DNA from: Sandaracinaceae bacterium
GTDB taxonomy: Bacteria; Myxococcota_A; Polyangia; Polyangiales; JADJQN01
NCBI GenBank assembly: GCA_016712745.1
Contig: JADJQN010000001.1
Span: forward strand, 1,912,723-1,976,722
Direction of reading: 5' to 3'
DNA length: 64,000 nt
This document shows positions 8,291-18,044 of the stretch, piece by piece. The notes under the pieces were generated by a model, which did no database searches, had not been told where the DNA came from, and saw nothing but the letters and a program-made list of their open reading frames with translations. The translations under genes and the position numbers were made by a program. Position 1 is the first letter of the stretch. Each line of letters begins with the position of its first letter.

Positions 8291-9825
8291 GCAGTTCCTT
8301 TGTTGGCGTCATCCGCACTTGGAGCGGGCGGCTGTTCTAAGAATATGAGCGTAAATCGTGTGCCCCGCGGCGATGCCGCCTCGCAAGCGATGCTTCCGCC
8401 ATGCGCGAGCATCACCTGCTGCGTGAGCGGCAGCCCCAGGCCAGTTCCGCCTTGCTTGGTCGTGAAGAAGGGATCGAAGATGTGAGCGCGTACGTCTTCC
8501 GACATCCCCTCGCCTTCATCTTCGACGATAAGCCTGACGACGGGCAGGTGCGCGTCTTCATGGCGCGCAACTCGAACGACAATCTTTCCGCCCTTCGGCA
8601 TCGCTTCGCGGGCGTTGCGCAGCAGATTGAGCAACGCTTGTCGCACTTGCCCCTCGTCGAGACTGACAAGGGCCGACTCGTCGCCCTGTACCTCGAGGTG
8701 GATGTCTGCGCTTTCCATTTCGGCACGCACAAACGACGTGACGTCGCGGACGAGCTCGCTCAAATCCTCGCTCGTAAAGCGAGGGGCCGGCAAGCGTGCG
8801 AGCCGAAGGTACTCCTCGGTCACGCCGGTGAGGCGATCCACTTCGCGATGGATTGCACGCAGCAGCGCTTTGACCTCAGGGCCTGAGCTCGCGGTCTCTT
8901 CTTCGAGCATCTCTACATTCAAACCGATGCTCGACAACGGATTGCGGACTTCGTGCGTGACATGCGCTGCCATACGGCCTATTGCCGCCAGGCGTTCGGA
9001 CTGAAGCAATCGGGCGTCGCGCGCCGTAATCGCTTCAACCATGCGCTCGAACTCGAGAGTCAGGCGCCCGATCTCGTCGTCGCGCAGGGCGTGGAGTCGC
9101 TCGGTTGAGTCACCTCGACCGACCGCCGCAACTCGTTCCTGCAAGCGTGAAAGCGGGGCCAGCACACGCCGCGCCCACCATGTTATTGCGAGCCCTACTC
9201 CAAGCGCGATAAACGCAATGGCCGCAAAGAGCTGCACCGAACGCGTTTCCACGTCCTCGGCCGCTGCACTCATCGCAGCGAGCCCATCCTGCACTGAGTC
9301 TGTGGCGCGTCGCAGGTTGCGCTCGATGTCACGCTCACGCGACCTCAGCTGCGCAAGCACTCGCTCAGCGCGTGGGCGATCTCGAGCGACGAGCGCACGC
9401 GTTAGATCATCAAAGTGCGCATCGTCGGTGACATAAGCGGCACGCACCTGCACAAGCCGTTGGCGTAGCGAACTCAGCAGCGCGCGCTCGCGTTCGGGCG
9501 GTGCCATTGCTTCAACACGATCGATGCCAATAAGAGCGCGATGCAAAATGGCCGGTCGTGCGCGCCGAGCCGAGTTTAGCCAACTGCGGGTGGCGCTCGT
9601 GTCTTCTTCTTCGAGAATGCGATCGACCAAGGTGCCGAACACCGCCTGATTGGCCCGCACCTCGGCAACATCGAGCGCCAGCGGCAAATAGCCATCGTGC
9701 AAAAGACGAAGCGTGCTCGCCGTTCGCTGATGCTGCCGAATCGACGCGCTCGCGACGACGCCGAATGCCACGAGCACAAACGCGAAGCCCAAGAAGATGC
9801 GTGTCGGAATCGAAAGCTTAGGCAT
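8287..9825 (-). CDS. membrane sensor histidine kinase, orphan
   Basis: A 512-residue class I sensor kinase. There is one membrane helix at about 8-28, a helical periplasmic sensor region to about 190 (Arg/Glu rich, resembling four-helix-bundle sensors), a second helix near 200-220, a HAMP linker, a dimerisation domain with the phospho-acceptor His near 290 in THEVRNPLSSIG, and a HATPase domain with LLNLLRNAREAMPKGG (N box), VEDEGEGM (G1), FDPFFTTKQGGTGLGL (F and G2). It should autophosphorylate and pass phosphate to a response regulator, but none is encoded nearby. Its stop overlaps the rph start by four bases, an unusual pairing. Confidence 0.88.
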   Translation of the reverse strand: MPKLSIPTRIFLGFAFVLVAFGVVASASIRQHQRTASTLRLLHDGYLPLALDVAEVRANQAVFGTLVDRILEEEDTSATRSWLNSARRARPAILHRALIGIDRVEAMAPPERERALLSSLRQRLVQVRAAYVTDDAHFDDLTRALVARDRPRAERVLAQLRSRERDIERNLRRATDSVQDGLAAMSAAAEDVETRSVQLFAAIAFIALGVGLAITWWARRVLAPLSRLQERVAAVGRGDSTERLHALRDDEIGRLTLEFERMVEAITARDARLLQSERLAAIGRMAAHVTHEVRNPLSSIGLNVEMLEEETASSGPEVKALLRAIHREVDRLTGVTEEYLRLARLPAPRFTSEDLSELVRDVTSFVRAEMESADIHLEVQGDESALVSLDEGQVRQALLNLLRNAREAMPKGGKIVVRVARHEDAHLPVVRLIVEDEGEGMSEDVRAHIFDPFFTTKQGGTGLGLPLTQQVMLAHGGSIACEAASPRGTRFTLIFLEQPPAPSADDANKGTA

Positions 9826-9834
9826 GAGGTCGTA

Positions 9835-12771
9835 TCAATGAGTGCCCAGGAGTGTACCCACTTCGCCCGCCAAGCTGGGATCGGCGCGCGTCGCTTCCTG
9901 CGCGGCCTGACGCGCATCCGCTGTGCGACGCAATGCTACGAGTGCGCGCACGCGCCCGACCTGAATCGGCCCCGGATGCTCCGGATGCAGGCGCAGAGCT
10001 TGATCAAGCTCCACGAGCCCCTGCTGCGCGTGATTTGTGCGCACATACGCTTCGCCAAGGATGCGGTGCGTCTCGGCCCGGCCTGGATTCACGAACAGTC
10101 CCATCTCGCCGATGGGAATCGCATCGGCCCAACGACCGCGAGTTGCGAGCATATCGAGCAAGGCATCGTTTGCCGCACGGTCGTGCTGATCAATGTGCGC
10201 GATGCGGTCGAGCGCGCGAAGTTTGAGCTCATCGTCATGCGCTTGCTCTGCCAGCTCAAGCAGGCCTTGCCATGCTCCTGCGCGTTCGCCGTCGATGCGT
10301 ATCGCAGCTTCAAGCGCGGCCCGCATTCCAGCGGAGTCGTGCTTTGCAGCGGCGATGCGCGCGCTCAGCATGCGCACTTCGTACCCGTCGTGCTGGCTTG
10401 CGATCAAGTCCTGGACATGTGCCTCTGCGCGCGGAGCGTCGTTGCGCGACAGCGAGTAACGCGCGAGCAAAAAGTGCGCGACGGGCTCGTGCGCATCGAG
10501 ACGCAAGGCGCGCTGCGCGTTGCTTACGGCCGTGTCCGCGTGCCCGTCCTGAAGCTGCCCCATTGCAAGGGCAGCGAGCGCGTGAGCGTCTTGCGGAGCC
10601 GCATCCACCGCATGCTGCAGCGGCGGCACGTCGAGATAGCGTAAGGGATCGACCGCAAAATCAGTGGCATAGGCCGCGAGTCGCTGCAAGGTGTGCGCGC
10701 GAAAATCGCTATCGAGTTGCTCGGCGCTTATGTGCAGCACGCGCGAGATGACGTCCGACGTCGAAGCGCCCTGCCCCCACTCGCGCAGCATCCGCGGAAC
10801 TACTTCAAACCCGTAGCGCCCCACCAGGTACACAATGATCTGCGATGATCCGTAGTAGGCCGTGAGTATTTGCTGCGGATGGCGCACGTGCGTGAACGCG
10901 GAATTCATGTCGCGAATCGCCGGAAAACGACCGGCCTGCATGGCCAGATAGAGCGTGGCATCGTCTTCGCGTTTCCATTCAGGGCGCGCAACGATGGTTT
11001 CGTACTCGGCCAGCCCTTCGGTAAACCAGCGGGGGACGTGGTTGTGCGAGAGCTGGATGTGAAAGACGTGCGCAAGCTCGTGCCAAATGATGTTGCCCCA
11101 GTTGAATGGGCCACCCGCGGGCGAGATCGCCGTGACGACCTTGCCAAAGCAAACGCCTTGCACGCCTACGTTGGGAAGGCCGGTCGTGCGAATAGAGAAG
11201 TGTTCCGGACTGGCGAACATCTCGATGCGCACGGGTCCTTCGGGCGTAAAGCCATAGCGGCGCACCATGTCGGCGTACGCCCGTCGTAGGGTCGGCACCA
11301 CGTATGGTTCGAGAGCCGGGCGCTCGTCGCGGTGCATGCGCATGACGAAGGGCGCAGCCTGGAACTCTTCGTACTCGCGCGTCACGATGTTGTCGTAAAA
11401 ATTGAGCGTATTGTAGACGTGCACGTTGAAGTGATCGCGACTCCAAGCGTCGCGCAGAGCGGCAAGGCCTTCCGTCTCCTCGCCCATGCGCAAGAGATTG
11501 AGACCCAAGGTGGCGTGCGCCAGTGCGTCGTCCGAATTGAGGGTGACCGCCTCGCGTGCCATGCGCACGATTTCCGGATAGCGATGCTCCCAGTCCGCGT
11601 AGTCGCCGATGATGCTGTACATGCGGCTGTAGCGACGATTGCGACGAAACACTTCGCTCTTCGCGCGCTCAAACCCTTGCGCGTCGTCTGCGAGGAAACG
11701 AATCGCTGCCCGCACGCTCAGGGCCTCCAAATCGTTGGCGTTGATGTTAAGCGCACGTGAAATGTGCTCGTCGGCGAGCCGAATATCCATGTCCCGCAGT
11801 GCCATGCCGGCACGCGTCACGTGAGCAAGCACGAGGTTTGGATTGGTGGTGAGCGCGGCGTCCGTTTCCTCGTTCGCGCCGGGGAAATCGAAGGTCTGTT
11901 CGAGCTTGATGCGGGCTAAGAGTGCGCGGCCAAGAGCGCTGTGCGGATTGTGTTCGAGCGCTTCACGCACGCACTCCTCGGCATGACCCGTGTCGTACTT
12001 CTCCATGAAGAGCTGAGCCCACTCGAGCTGCGTCTCGACACGCGTTGCGTCAGCGCGAGCTGCATCGCGGAACGCTTCGTTCGCATCCTGAAAACTTCCA
12101 AGGCCCCAGGCGGCCATGCCTACGTACGTGAGCCCTTCGGCATCGCGATCGGAGATGCGATCGTCGTTATACGCATCGATGAGCGTCATCAAGACCGCTT
12201 GCGCTTCGGCGTCGCGTCCCCGGTCGATCATCAACCGACCCAAAAGCACATGCGCACGAAACGCTGAAGCATCAGTCGTAAGCGACGCGAGCAATCGTTC
12301 GCCGTCGTCGAGCTTACCCTGACGTAGAATCGCTTCGGCCTGCAGCGTCACAGCGGCTCTGTGCATGGCAGGATTCGAGCTCGACGCAGCGGCTACCTGT
12401 CGCGCCATTGCCTCACACTCGGCATACCGGCCTGTGTCGAGTTGCAGACGCGCCATCAACATCTGCGCGCGCAAGACATCGGCGCCCGTCATCATCGTCT
12501 CGAGCGCACGCGTCGCTGCAACGTATGCACCGCGACCGATGGCGGCTTCAACTCCCGGCAAGTCGGTGGGAACAACGTCTGGCTGCGCTGGAGTCGCCGG
12601 CGGCGCTGCAACTAAGGCAGGGTCAGCAGCAATCGCTGCGGCCGGGCCCGCTTGTGACGAGTTGGGCTCTGCCGTGGCGGGGACGGCGGGCGGTGCGCCC
12701 GAGCACGCTGCGAGCAGCGCAAATCCAATCGTACCAATGCTGCCTCGCCCCGCACCGCGTGCCAGTTTCAT
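9835..12771 (-). CDS. TPR-repeat lipoprotein with MA-type zinc peptidase domain
   Basis: A 978-residue protein with lipobox LLAACSG (Cys near residue 23), so it is probably anchored in the envelope. Residues 30 to 450 and about 690 to 970 are alpha-helical TPR-like repeats of 34 residues, typical of protein-protein scaffolds. Between them, near residue 563, lies HELAHVFHIQ followed by WFTEGLAEYE: the HExxH plus downstream Glu signature of gluzincin metallopeptidases (peptidase MA-like). The full active-site set suggests a functional hydrolase. The target is unknown. It lies nine bases upstream of the histidine kinase gene and may belong to the same transcript. Confidence 0.8.
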   Translation of the reverse strand: MKLARGAGRGSIGTIGFALLAACSGAPPAVPATAEPNSSQAGPAAAIAADPALVAAPPATPAQPDVVPTDLPGVEAAIGRGAYVAATRALETMMTGADVLRAQMLMARLQLDTGRYAECEAMARQVAAASSSNPAMHRAAVTLQAEAILRQGKLDDGERLLASLTTDASAFRAHVLLGRLMIDRGRDAEAQAVLMTLIDAYNDDRISDRDAEGLTYVGMAAWGLGSFQDANEAFRDAARADATRVETQLEWAQLFMEKYDTGHAEECVREALEHNPHSALGRALLARIKLEQTFDFPGANEETDAALTTNPNLVLAHVTRAGMALRDMDIRLADEHISRALNINANDLEALSVRAAIRFLADDAQGFERAKSEVFRRNRRYSRMYSIIGDYADWEHRYPEIVRMAREAVTLNSDDALAHATLGLNLLRMGEETEGLAALRDAWSRDHFNVHVYNTLNFYDNIVTREYEEFQAAPFVMRMHRDERPALEPYVVPTLRRAYADMVRRYGFTPEGPVRIEMFASPEHFSIRTTGLPNVGVQGVCFGKVVTAISPAGGPFNWGNIIWHELAHVFHIQLSHNHVPRWFTEGLAEYETIVARPEWKREDDATLYLAMQAGRFPAIRDMNSAFTHVRHPQQILTAYYGSSQIIVYLVGRYGFEVVPRMLREWGQGASTSDVISRVLHISAEQLDSDFRAHTLQRLAAYATDFAVDPLRYLDVPPLQHAVDAAPQDAHALAALAMGQLQDGHADTAVSNAQRALRLDAHEPVAHFLLARYSLSRNDAPRAEAHVQDLIASQHDGYEVRMLSARIAAAKHDSAGMRAALEAAIRIDGERAGAWQGLLELAEQAHDDELKLRALDRIAHIDQHDRAANDALLDMLATRGRWADAIPIGEMGLFVNPGRAETHRILGEAYVRTNHAQQGLVELDQALRLHPEHPGPIQVGRVRALVALRRTADARQAAQEATRADPSLAGEVGTLLGTH

Positions 12772-12808
12772 GCGCGCAGTGTACGTCGACGTGTAAAGAA
12801 AGGCCCGT

Positions 12809-15169
12809 TCAACTCGAACCGCGGTCCGGGGGCGGCGGAGGCCGGGAAATCGTCGTGCTCGTCGCAGGATCGTTGCTTGGCTCCACGGTCAGTGTATCCA
12901 CCTCATGCGTCGGTCGATTGCGCACCGGGCGAACAACGAATGGACGATCACGACGCGCTTTGGCGTCGGCCTGCTCGGCAATGCCCTTTGCGGTTTCGAG
13001 GAAGCGCTTCTGACACCGGGTATGCACTTCGTTCGGGCCGACGGGCAAGTGCACGTACGTGCCTTCGGAGGTCAAACGCGATGCTTTCACGTTGTCTTCG
13101 AGTTGCGAGCCCAAGATCTCTTGGCTGATGCGTGCCTTCAATCGCTCGTCTTCGATGGGAAACATCACTTCGATGCGGCGTTGAAAGTTGCGCGGCATCC
13201 AGTCTGCGCTCGAGGCGAAAACATCGTGTTCCCCGCCAGCCTCAAAGAAGAAGAGGCGCGCGTGTTCCAGAAAACGATCCACGATACTCGTCACGCGAAT
13301 GCGTTCGCTGACGCCCGAAAGGCCGGGCCGTAGACAGCAAATGCCGCGCACGATGAGATCGATCTCGACCCCGGCGTTCGACGCCCGATAGAGCGCCATG
13401 ATGACGTCCGGGTCGACGAGCGAGTTCATCTTGGCAACGATGCGTGCCTTCTTCCCGGCACGTGCAAACGCTGCCTCGCGCTCGATCAGGCCCAAGATCC
13501 GCTCATGCAAACCGAGCGGTGCAATCGTCAACTTGCGCCAGGTCGGCGGCGCCGTGCAGGAGGTCAGTAGATTGAACAGCGAAGTCGCGTCTTCGCCGAA
13601 CTCCGGACGCGCCGTGAAAAAGCTCATGTCGGTGTAGAGACGCGCGGTCGATGGATTGTAGTTGCCTGTGCCAAGGTGCACATAGCGTCGAAGGTGATCT
13701 CCTTCACGGCGAACGATGAGCGCGACCTTCGCGTGCGTCTTCAAACCGACCAAGCCGTAGACGACGTGCACGCCCGCTTCTTCGAGCTTGCGCGCCCAAA
13801 TGATGTTGTTCTCTTCATCGAAGCGCGCCTTGATCTCAACAAGCGCTGTAACTTGCTTGCCATTCTCGGCCGCGCGTACCAGCGCTTTAACGATCGGGCT
13901 GTCGCCGCTCGTGCGATAGAGAGTCTGCTTGATAGCAAGGACATGCGGATCGAGGGCCGCCCGCTCCACGAATTGCACCACCGGATCGAACGACTCGTAG
14001 GGGTGATGCATGAGAAGGTCTTCGCGCGCCATCACATCGAAGATGTTCTCGTCGTCGCGCAACTGCGAGATGACCTGCGGCGTGAAGGGCTCGTCGCGCA
14101 GAGCCTTGTTGCCTTCCAGTGGCTCGGCCATTGCTGCCAAATCCACCAGGTTTTGCGGGCCATCAATCGCGAACACAAACTCGGATGAGATGCCGATAGC
14201 CTCGCGCAGCATGTCGACCGCTGCCGGCGCCATACTCTGCTCGACCGTTAAGCGAACGGCAGCTCCTCGATCGCGGCGGCGCACTTCGGCTTGCACGCTC
14301 TCGAGCAAATCTTCAGCTTCTTCCTCATCGACGGAGAGATCGAAGTTGCGCACGACGCGGAAAGTCCACGCGCCCAGGCAACGGAATCCGGGGAAGAGGT
14401 CACCGATGTAGATCGCGATAATCTGATCGAGTAGGACGAAGGTCGCGCTGCCGTCGGTCGACGGCACCTGCACCAAGCGACGAAGCACGCTGGGAACCTG
14501 CACAACGGCGAACGCCGGCGCGACGTCGCTGCGACGCGAGCCGGAGAGCATCGCGATCAGGTTGAGGCTGCGATTTCGCAAGTGCGGGAATGGATGTCCC
14601 GGGTCAATCGCGAGAGGCGTGAGCACGGGCATGACTTGCGTGCGAAAGTGATGCTGAATGAACGCTCGCCCCTGCGTGTCGAGCTCATGCACCTGCATCA
14701 AGCGAACACCGTGCGCTGCAAGCTCTGGTAAAAGCTCGTTTTGCAAGAGCGCCGACATATCGTCGAACATGCGTCGTGCGCGCGCCGAGATGGCGATGAG
14801 TTGGTCGGCTGCACGTAGACCGTCTGGGCCGACTTCTTGGACTTGGGAGGTGCGCTGACCAATGAGACCTGCAACGCGCACCATGAAGAACTCATCGAGG
14901 TTCGCCGAAGCAATGGTCAAAAACTTCAAACGCTCGAGCAGTGGGACATCCGCGTGTTCCGCCTCATCGAGAACGCGCTGATTGAACTCGAGCCACGAAA
15001 GCTCCCGGTTGAAAAAGAGCGAAGGTTGGAGCTCGATCGGCGTCTCGTTTCCGTCGCGAAGGGAGGGCGTGATGGCCTCGCGCCCCGCATCGGCGCGGTC
15101 CTCCGGGTTGGAATTTGCGGCCGGCGTAACTGCGCCAAATCTCGTCGAAAATGAGTCGTCCATGGTCAT
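12809..15169 (-). CDS. ppk: polyphosphate kinase 1
   Basis: A 786-residue PPK1 that polymerises the gamma phosphate of ATP into inorganic polyphosphate, a phosphate and energy store important in stress and development. The N-terminal FFNRELSWLEFNQRVL is the family start. HHPYESFDPVVQFV and IKQTLYRTSGDSPIV lie in the ATP-binding core. GLKTHAK puts the autophosphorylated histidine near residue 478, and DVFASSADWMPRNFQRRIEVMFP is the second active-site block. The last 60 residues are a family-atypical Pro/Ser/Thr-rich tail ending in a run of prolines. Starts at 15169 or 15163 are both possible. The gene is divergent from msrC with a short shared control region. Confidence 0.95.
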   Translation of the reverse strand: MTMDDSFSTRFGAVTPAANSNPEDRADAGREAITPSLRDGNETPIELQPSLFFNRELSWLEFNQRVLDEAEHADVPLLERLKFLTIASANLDEFFMVRVAGLIGQRTSQVQEVGPDGLRAADQLIAISARARRMFDDMSALLQNELLPELAAHGVRLMQVHELDTQGRAFIQHHFRTQVMPVLTPLAIDPGHPFPHLRNRSLNLIAMLSGSRRSDVAPAFAVVQVPSVLRRLVQVPSTDGSATFVLLDQIIAIYIGDLFPGFRCLGAWTFRVVRNFDLSVDEEEAEDLLESVQAEVRRRDRGAAVRLTVEQSMAPAAVDMLREAIGISSEFVFAIDGPQNLVDLAAMAEPLEGNKALRDEPFTPQVISQLRDDENIFDVMAREDLLMHHPYESFDPVVQFVERAALDPHVLAIKQTLYRTSGDSPIVKALVRAAENGKQVTALVEIKARFDEENNIIWARKLEEAGVHVVYGLVGLKTHAKVALIVRREGDHLRRYVHLGTGNYNPSTARLYTDMSFFTARPEFGEDATSLFNLLTSCTAPPTWRKLTIAPLGLHERILGLIEREAAFARAGKKARIVAKMNSLVDPDVIMALYRASNAGVEIDLIVRGICCLRPGLSGVSERIRVTSIVDRFLEHARLFFFEAGGEHDVFASSADWMPRNFQRRIEVMFPIEDERLKARISQEILGSQLEDNVKASRLTSEGTYVHLPVGPNEVHTRCQKRFLETAKGIAEQADAKARRDRPFVVRPVRNRPTHEVDTLTVEPSNDPATSTTISRPPPPPDRGSS

Positions 15170-15262
15170 GCGGGGTCGTCATCAATTGTCTGGGCCGGCC
15201 ACACTCCCCGTCAAGTGACGGTTATGCATCCCCACAGCACGGAATGTCCGTATAGTGAAAGC

Positions 15263-15772
15263 GTGAATCCCTTGTCATTTGATGCGCGTACGGAAGAACG
15301 ACGGGTTCGTTACCGGGACGTGCGCGAAAGTCTTCGTGCCCTTCTTCTTGGCGAATCCGACTGGATCGCCGCGATGGCGACGACCGCATGCGAGTTGCAC
15401 CACGCGTTTGTCTACTTCGATTGGACTGGTTTTTATCGCGCGGTCGATGGCCAGACGCTCGTGCTCGGCCCTTACCAAGGAGGGCACGGTTGCTTACGCA
15501 TCGAGCTAACGCGCGGGGTCTGTGGAGCGGCGGCTCGCACGCGCACGACGCAGCTCGTCGATGACGTAAGCGCGCGCGAAGATCACATAGCGTGTTCGAC
15601 GTCTACGCAATCGGAAATCGTCGTTCCCATCATCGCGCCGACGGGTCGCTTGCTCGCCGTGCTGGACGTCGACTCAAATACAAGGGCTGCATTCGGCGTG
15701 ATCGACCGCGAGGAGCTCGAAGCAATCTGCTCGATGCTCGCAGCGCAGTTTGCGAACACCGCTCTCTTATAG
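15263..15772 (+). CDS. msrC: GAF-domain free methionine-(R)-sulfoxide reductase
   Basis: A single GAF domain matching fRMsr, which reduces free methionine-R-sulfoxide with electrons from thioredoxin. The sequence DWTGFYRAV, LVLGPYQGGHGCLRI, RGVCGAAART, HIACSTSTQSEIVVPI and GRLLAVLDVDS follows the family line by line. The three redox cysteines (in GHGC, RGVC and HIAC) are all present, so it should be active rather than a ligand-sensing GAF. I prefer GTG at 15263, since the family begins close to this point and TATAGT lies just upstream; GTG 15215 and ATG 15224 extend the same frame. Its 3' end overlaps the convergent DUF58 gene by six bases. Confidence 0.88.
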   Translation: MNPLSFDARTEERRVRYRDVRESLRALLLGESDWIAAMATTACELHHAFVYFDWTGFYRAVDGQTLVLGPYQGGHGCLRIELTRGVCGAAARTRTTQLVDDVSAREDHIACSTSTQSEIVVPIIAPTGRLLAVLDVDSNTRAAFGVIDREELEAICSMLAAQFANTALL

Positions 15773-17092
15773 AGCGTGACGTGCTTTGATTTCCAAGTAA
15801 CGATTGACCGTCGCTGCGGCAAGCTCTCCAGGCGGCGCCTCCACAACGCCTACGCCCTTCGATGATAGCTCCGCCTTGATCTGCTCGCGGTCGTGCAACA
15901 CGTCAATCGCCGCCGCACGTACGTATACGCCCTGGTCGTCGGTCACGGCAGCGTCGGCCATCTGGCGCGCGACGGGATCGTGCATCGTCACGCATACCGG
16001 TAGATGCTTGCGTTTGAGCAGTGCGGCGTTTTCGGCGAGAGGCTGCGCCTGGGCTTCGTCGAGCAAATCGCTGAAGAGCACGAGCAACGCGCGGCGTGGC
16101 ATGCGCACTTGAATGAATTCCACCAGCCGTCGAAAGTCGACGTAGGTTGGACGCGCCTCTGTGCGATAGAGAGCATCTAGGATCTTCCGGTACTGGCCCG
16201 GCCCGCGCCCCGGCGCGACGAAGTGCTGCACCGAATCGGCGAACACGATAAGCCCAACGCGATCCCCTTCGCGCAGCGCGACGTAGGCGAGCAGAAGGGC
16301 GGCATTGATCGCATGGTCGAGCTTGGTCAGGTCTGACAAGCGCGTGGCCATCATGCGGCCCGCATCCACGGCCAGCATTACAATTTGGCTTTTTTCCTGC
16401 TGGTAGACGCGCGTAATTGGGCGCTGGCGCTTCGCCGTGCTCTTCCAGTCAAAATCTCGATAGGCGTCGCCGTGCACGTACTCGCGCAGCTGCTCAAACT
16501 CGCCGCCGCCCCCAACGCGCCGGACGTTGCGGTAACCCATGCTCCGCAAATCCCCTAGACGCGCCGCGAGCTCAAAGCGTCGTGGGCCAAGCACATTGGG
16601 AAAGACACGAGCGTCCGCACGCGCTGGCACTTGCACCATGAGCGCCCCAAGACCCACCGGCCCTTCGATACGCAGGTGAATATCACCGAACTCGAACTGA
16701 CCGCGTCGTTCGGGCTTGACGCGGTAGGTCAACGTGCGGCGCGCAAAGGGAGGGAGCACTAGGTCCTGACGCTCAGGCGCAGGATGAAACTCTGCGGGAA
16801 CTTCGTCTCGAACAGTCAAACGCACGCGCGCGCTCGAGCTATTGTGAAAATCGAGCGAGACCGTGTTCTCGATCCCAACCACCAAACGCCCCGTCGTACG
16901 TCGCGTCACGCGCGGGACGCGAGCATGCAACAAGCGCGATTCGATCAGCGCTCCAGCAAACACCAGCGCGTCGAAAGCCAAGGCTGCCCCCAGACCGAGG
17001 CCCCCGCCCCCAAGCAAGGTCAGCGGCAACCCAAGCGCAGCAGCGGCTGCGAGGCGCCCTCCGGGCGTAAAATGCGCAGCGAGCTTGTTCAT
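15767..17092 (-). CDS. DUF58 domain protein (MoxR-associated, vWA-like)
   Basis: A 441-residue protein with two N-terminal hydrophobic segments (about 14-52) and a beta-rich middle. The DUF58 core is EYVHGDAYRDFDWKSTAKRQ around 210-230, followed by a vWA-like strand with VMLAVDAG near 240. The metal-binding MIDAS motif is imperfect (DAGRMM rather than DxSxS). Such proteins are the usual partners of MoxR ATPases, thought to act in envelope or enzyme-complex assembly. The gene overlaps moxR by four bases and is last in a five-gene operon. Confidence 0.85.
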   Translation of the reverse strand: MNKLAAHFTPGGRLAAAAALGLPLTLLGGGGLGLGAALAFDALVFAGALIESRLLHARVPRVTRRTTGRLVVGIENTVSLDFHNSSSARVRLTVRDEVPAEFHPAPERQDLVLPPFARRTLTYRVKPERRGQFEFGDIHLRIEGPVGLGALMVQVPARADARVFPNVLGPRRFELAARLGDLRSMGYRNVRRVGGGGEFEQLREYVHGDAYRDFDWKSTAKRQRPITRVYQQEKSQIVMLAVDAGRMMATRLSDLTKLDHAINAALLLAYVALREGDRVGLIVFADSVQHFVAPGRGPGQYRKILDALYRTEARPTYVDFRRLVEFIQVRMPRRALLVLFSDLLDEAQAQPLAENAALLKRKHLPVCVTMHDPVARQMADAAVTDDQGVYVRAAAIDVLHDREQIKAELSSKGVGVVEAPPGELAAATVNRYLEIKARHAL

Positions 17093-18039
17093 CTCGGGAC
17101 AGGCACCGTTGCCGCAACGCGATTCAAGACCTCTTCAACCGAGAGGCCATCGAGCTCGACTTCAGGCGCGAGAGCCAAGCGATGGCCAAGCACGGCATGC
17201 ATGATGCGCACGACATCGTCAGGCGTAACGAATGTGCGGCCATCAAGTGCGGCTATCCACCGCGACGCCACCATCAAATGCACGCCGGCGCGCGGTCCTG
17301 CGCCGAGCAAGATCATCGACGTATTTCGCGTAGCGCGTACCAAGTCGCGCACATACCCGCGGACGCGTTCATCCACCAGCACGGCTTCGCCCATCTGCCG
17401 CACTTGGCGAATGGATTCGGCCGGAACGATGGCGCGCACTTGCTCGAGCGCTTGCGCGAACGAGCCGACGCCCGCAGTGCTCTGGGCCAAGATTCGATCT
17501 TCATCTTCGACACTCGGATAGCCGACGTGAATCTTCAACAAGAAGCGATCGAGCTGCGCTTCGGGAAGCGGATAGGTTCCTTCTTGCTCAACTGGGTTTT
17601 GCGTCGCGAACACCGTGAAATGCTCACTCAGTTGATGCCGCTGTCCGTCGAGACTCACTTGGCGCTCCTGCATCGCCTCCAAGAGCGCACTCTGCGTCTT
17701 GGCGGGCGCGCGATTGATTTCGTCGGCGAGCAAGAGCTCGGTGAAAATGGGGCCTTGAGTCAGGCGAAACTGCGTCGTCTTCAAATCGAAGATGTTGGTG
17801 CCGATCACATCGCTCGGCATGAGATCCGGAGTGAACTGAATGCGCCCGAACTTGAGCCCCATGGTGGAAGCAAGCGTACGCACCATCAGCGTCTTGGCCG
17901 TTCCGGGGACGCCTTCCAAAAGCGCGTGGCCTTGCGCAAAGAGCGCGATCATCAGGCCATCGAGTGCCTCGTCTTGGCCCACGATCACTTTGCGCGCTTC
18001 CGCCAATATCTGATCTCGAAGATTTCGAAGTTCTTGCAT
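17089..18039 (-). CDS. MoxR-family AAA+ ATPase
   Basis: A 316-residue AAA+ ATPase. Walker A GVPGTAKT lies near 40-48, Walker B LLADEINRAPAKTQSALLEAM near 105-125, and ATQNPVEQEGTYPLPEAQLDRF carries sensor 1 and the arginine-finger region. The length and motifs fit the MoxR proper subfamily. These ATPases act as chaperones that insert cofactors or remodel partner proteins with vWA/DUF58 partners. The next gene downstream encodes that partner with an ATGA overlap. The DUF4350 gene lies five bases upstream. Confidence 0.92.
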   Translation of the reverse strand: MQELRNLRDQILAEARKVIVGQDEALDGLMIALFAQGHALLEGVPGTAKTLMVRTLASTMGLKFGRIQFTPDLMPSDVIGTNIFDLKTTQFRLTQGPIFTELLLADEINRAPAKTQSALLEAMQERQVSLDGQRHQLSEHFTVFATQNPVEQEGTYPLPEAQLDRFLLKIHVGYPSVEDEDRILAQSTAGVGSFAQALEQVRAIVPAESIRQVRQMGEAVLVDERVRGYVRDLVRATRNTSMILLGAGPRAGVHLMVASRWIAALDGRTFVTPDDVVRIMHAVLGHRLALAPEVELDGLSVEEVLNRVAATVPVPR

Positions 18040-18044
18040 TCTCG

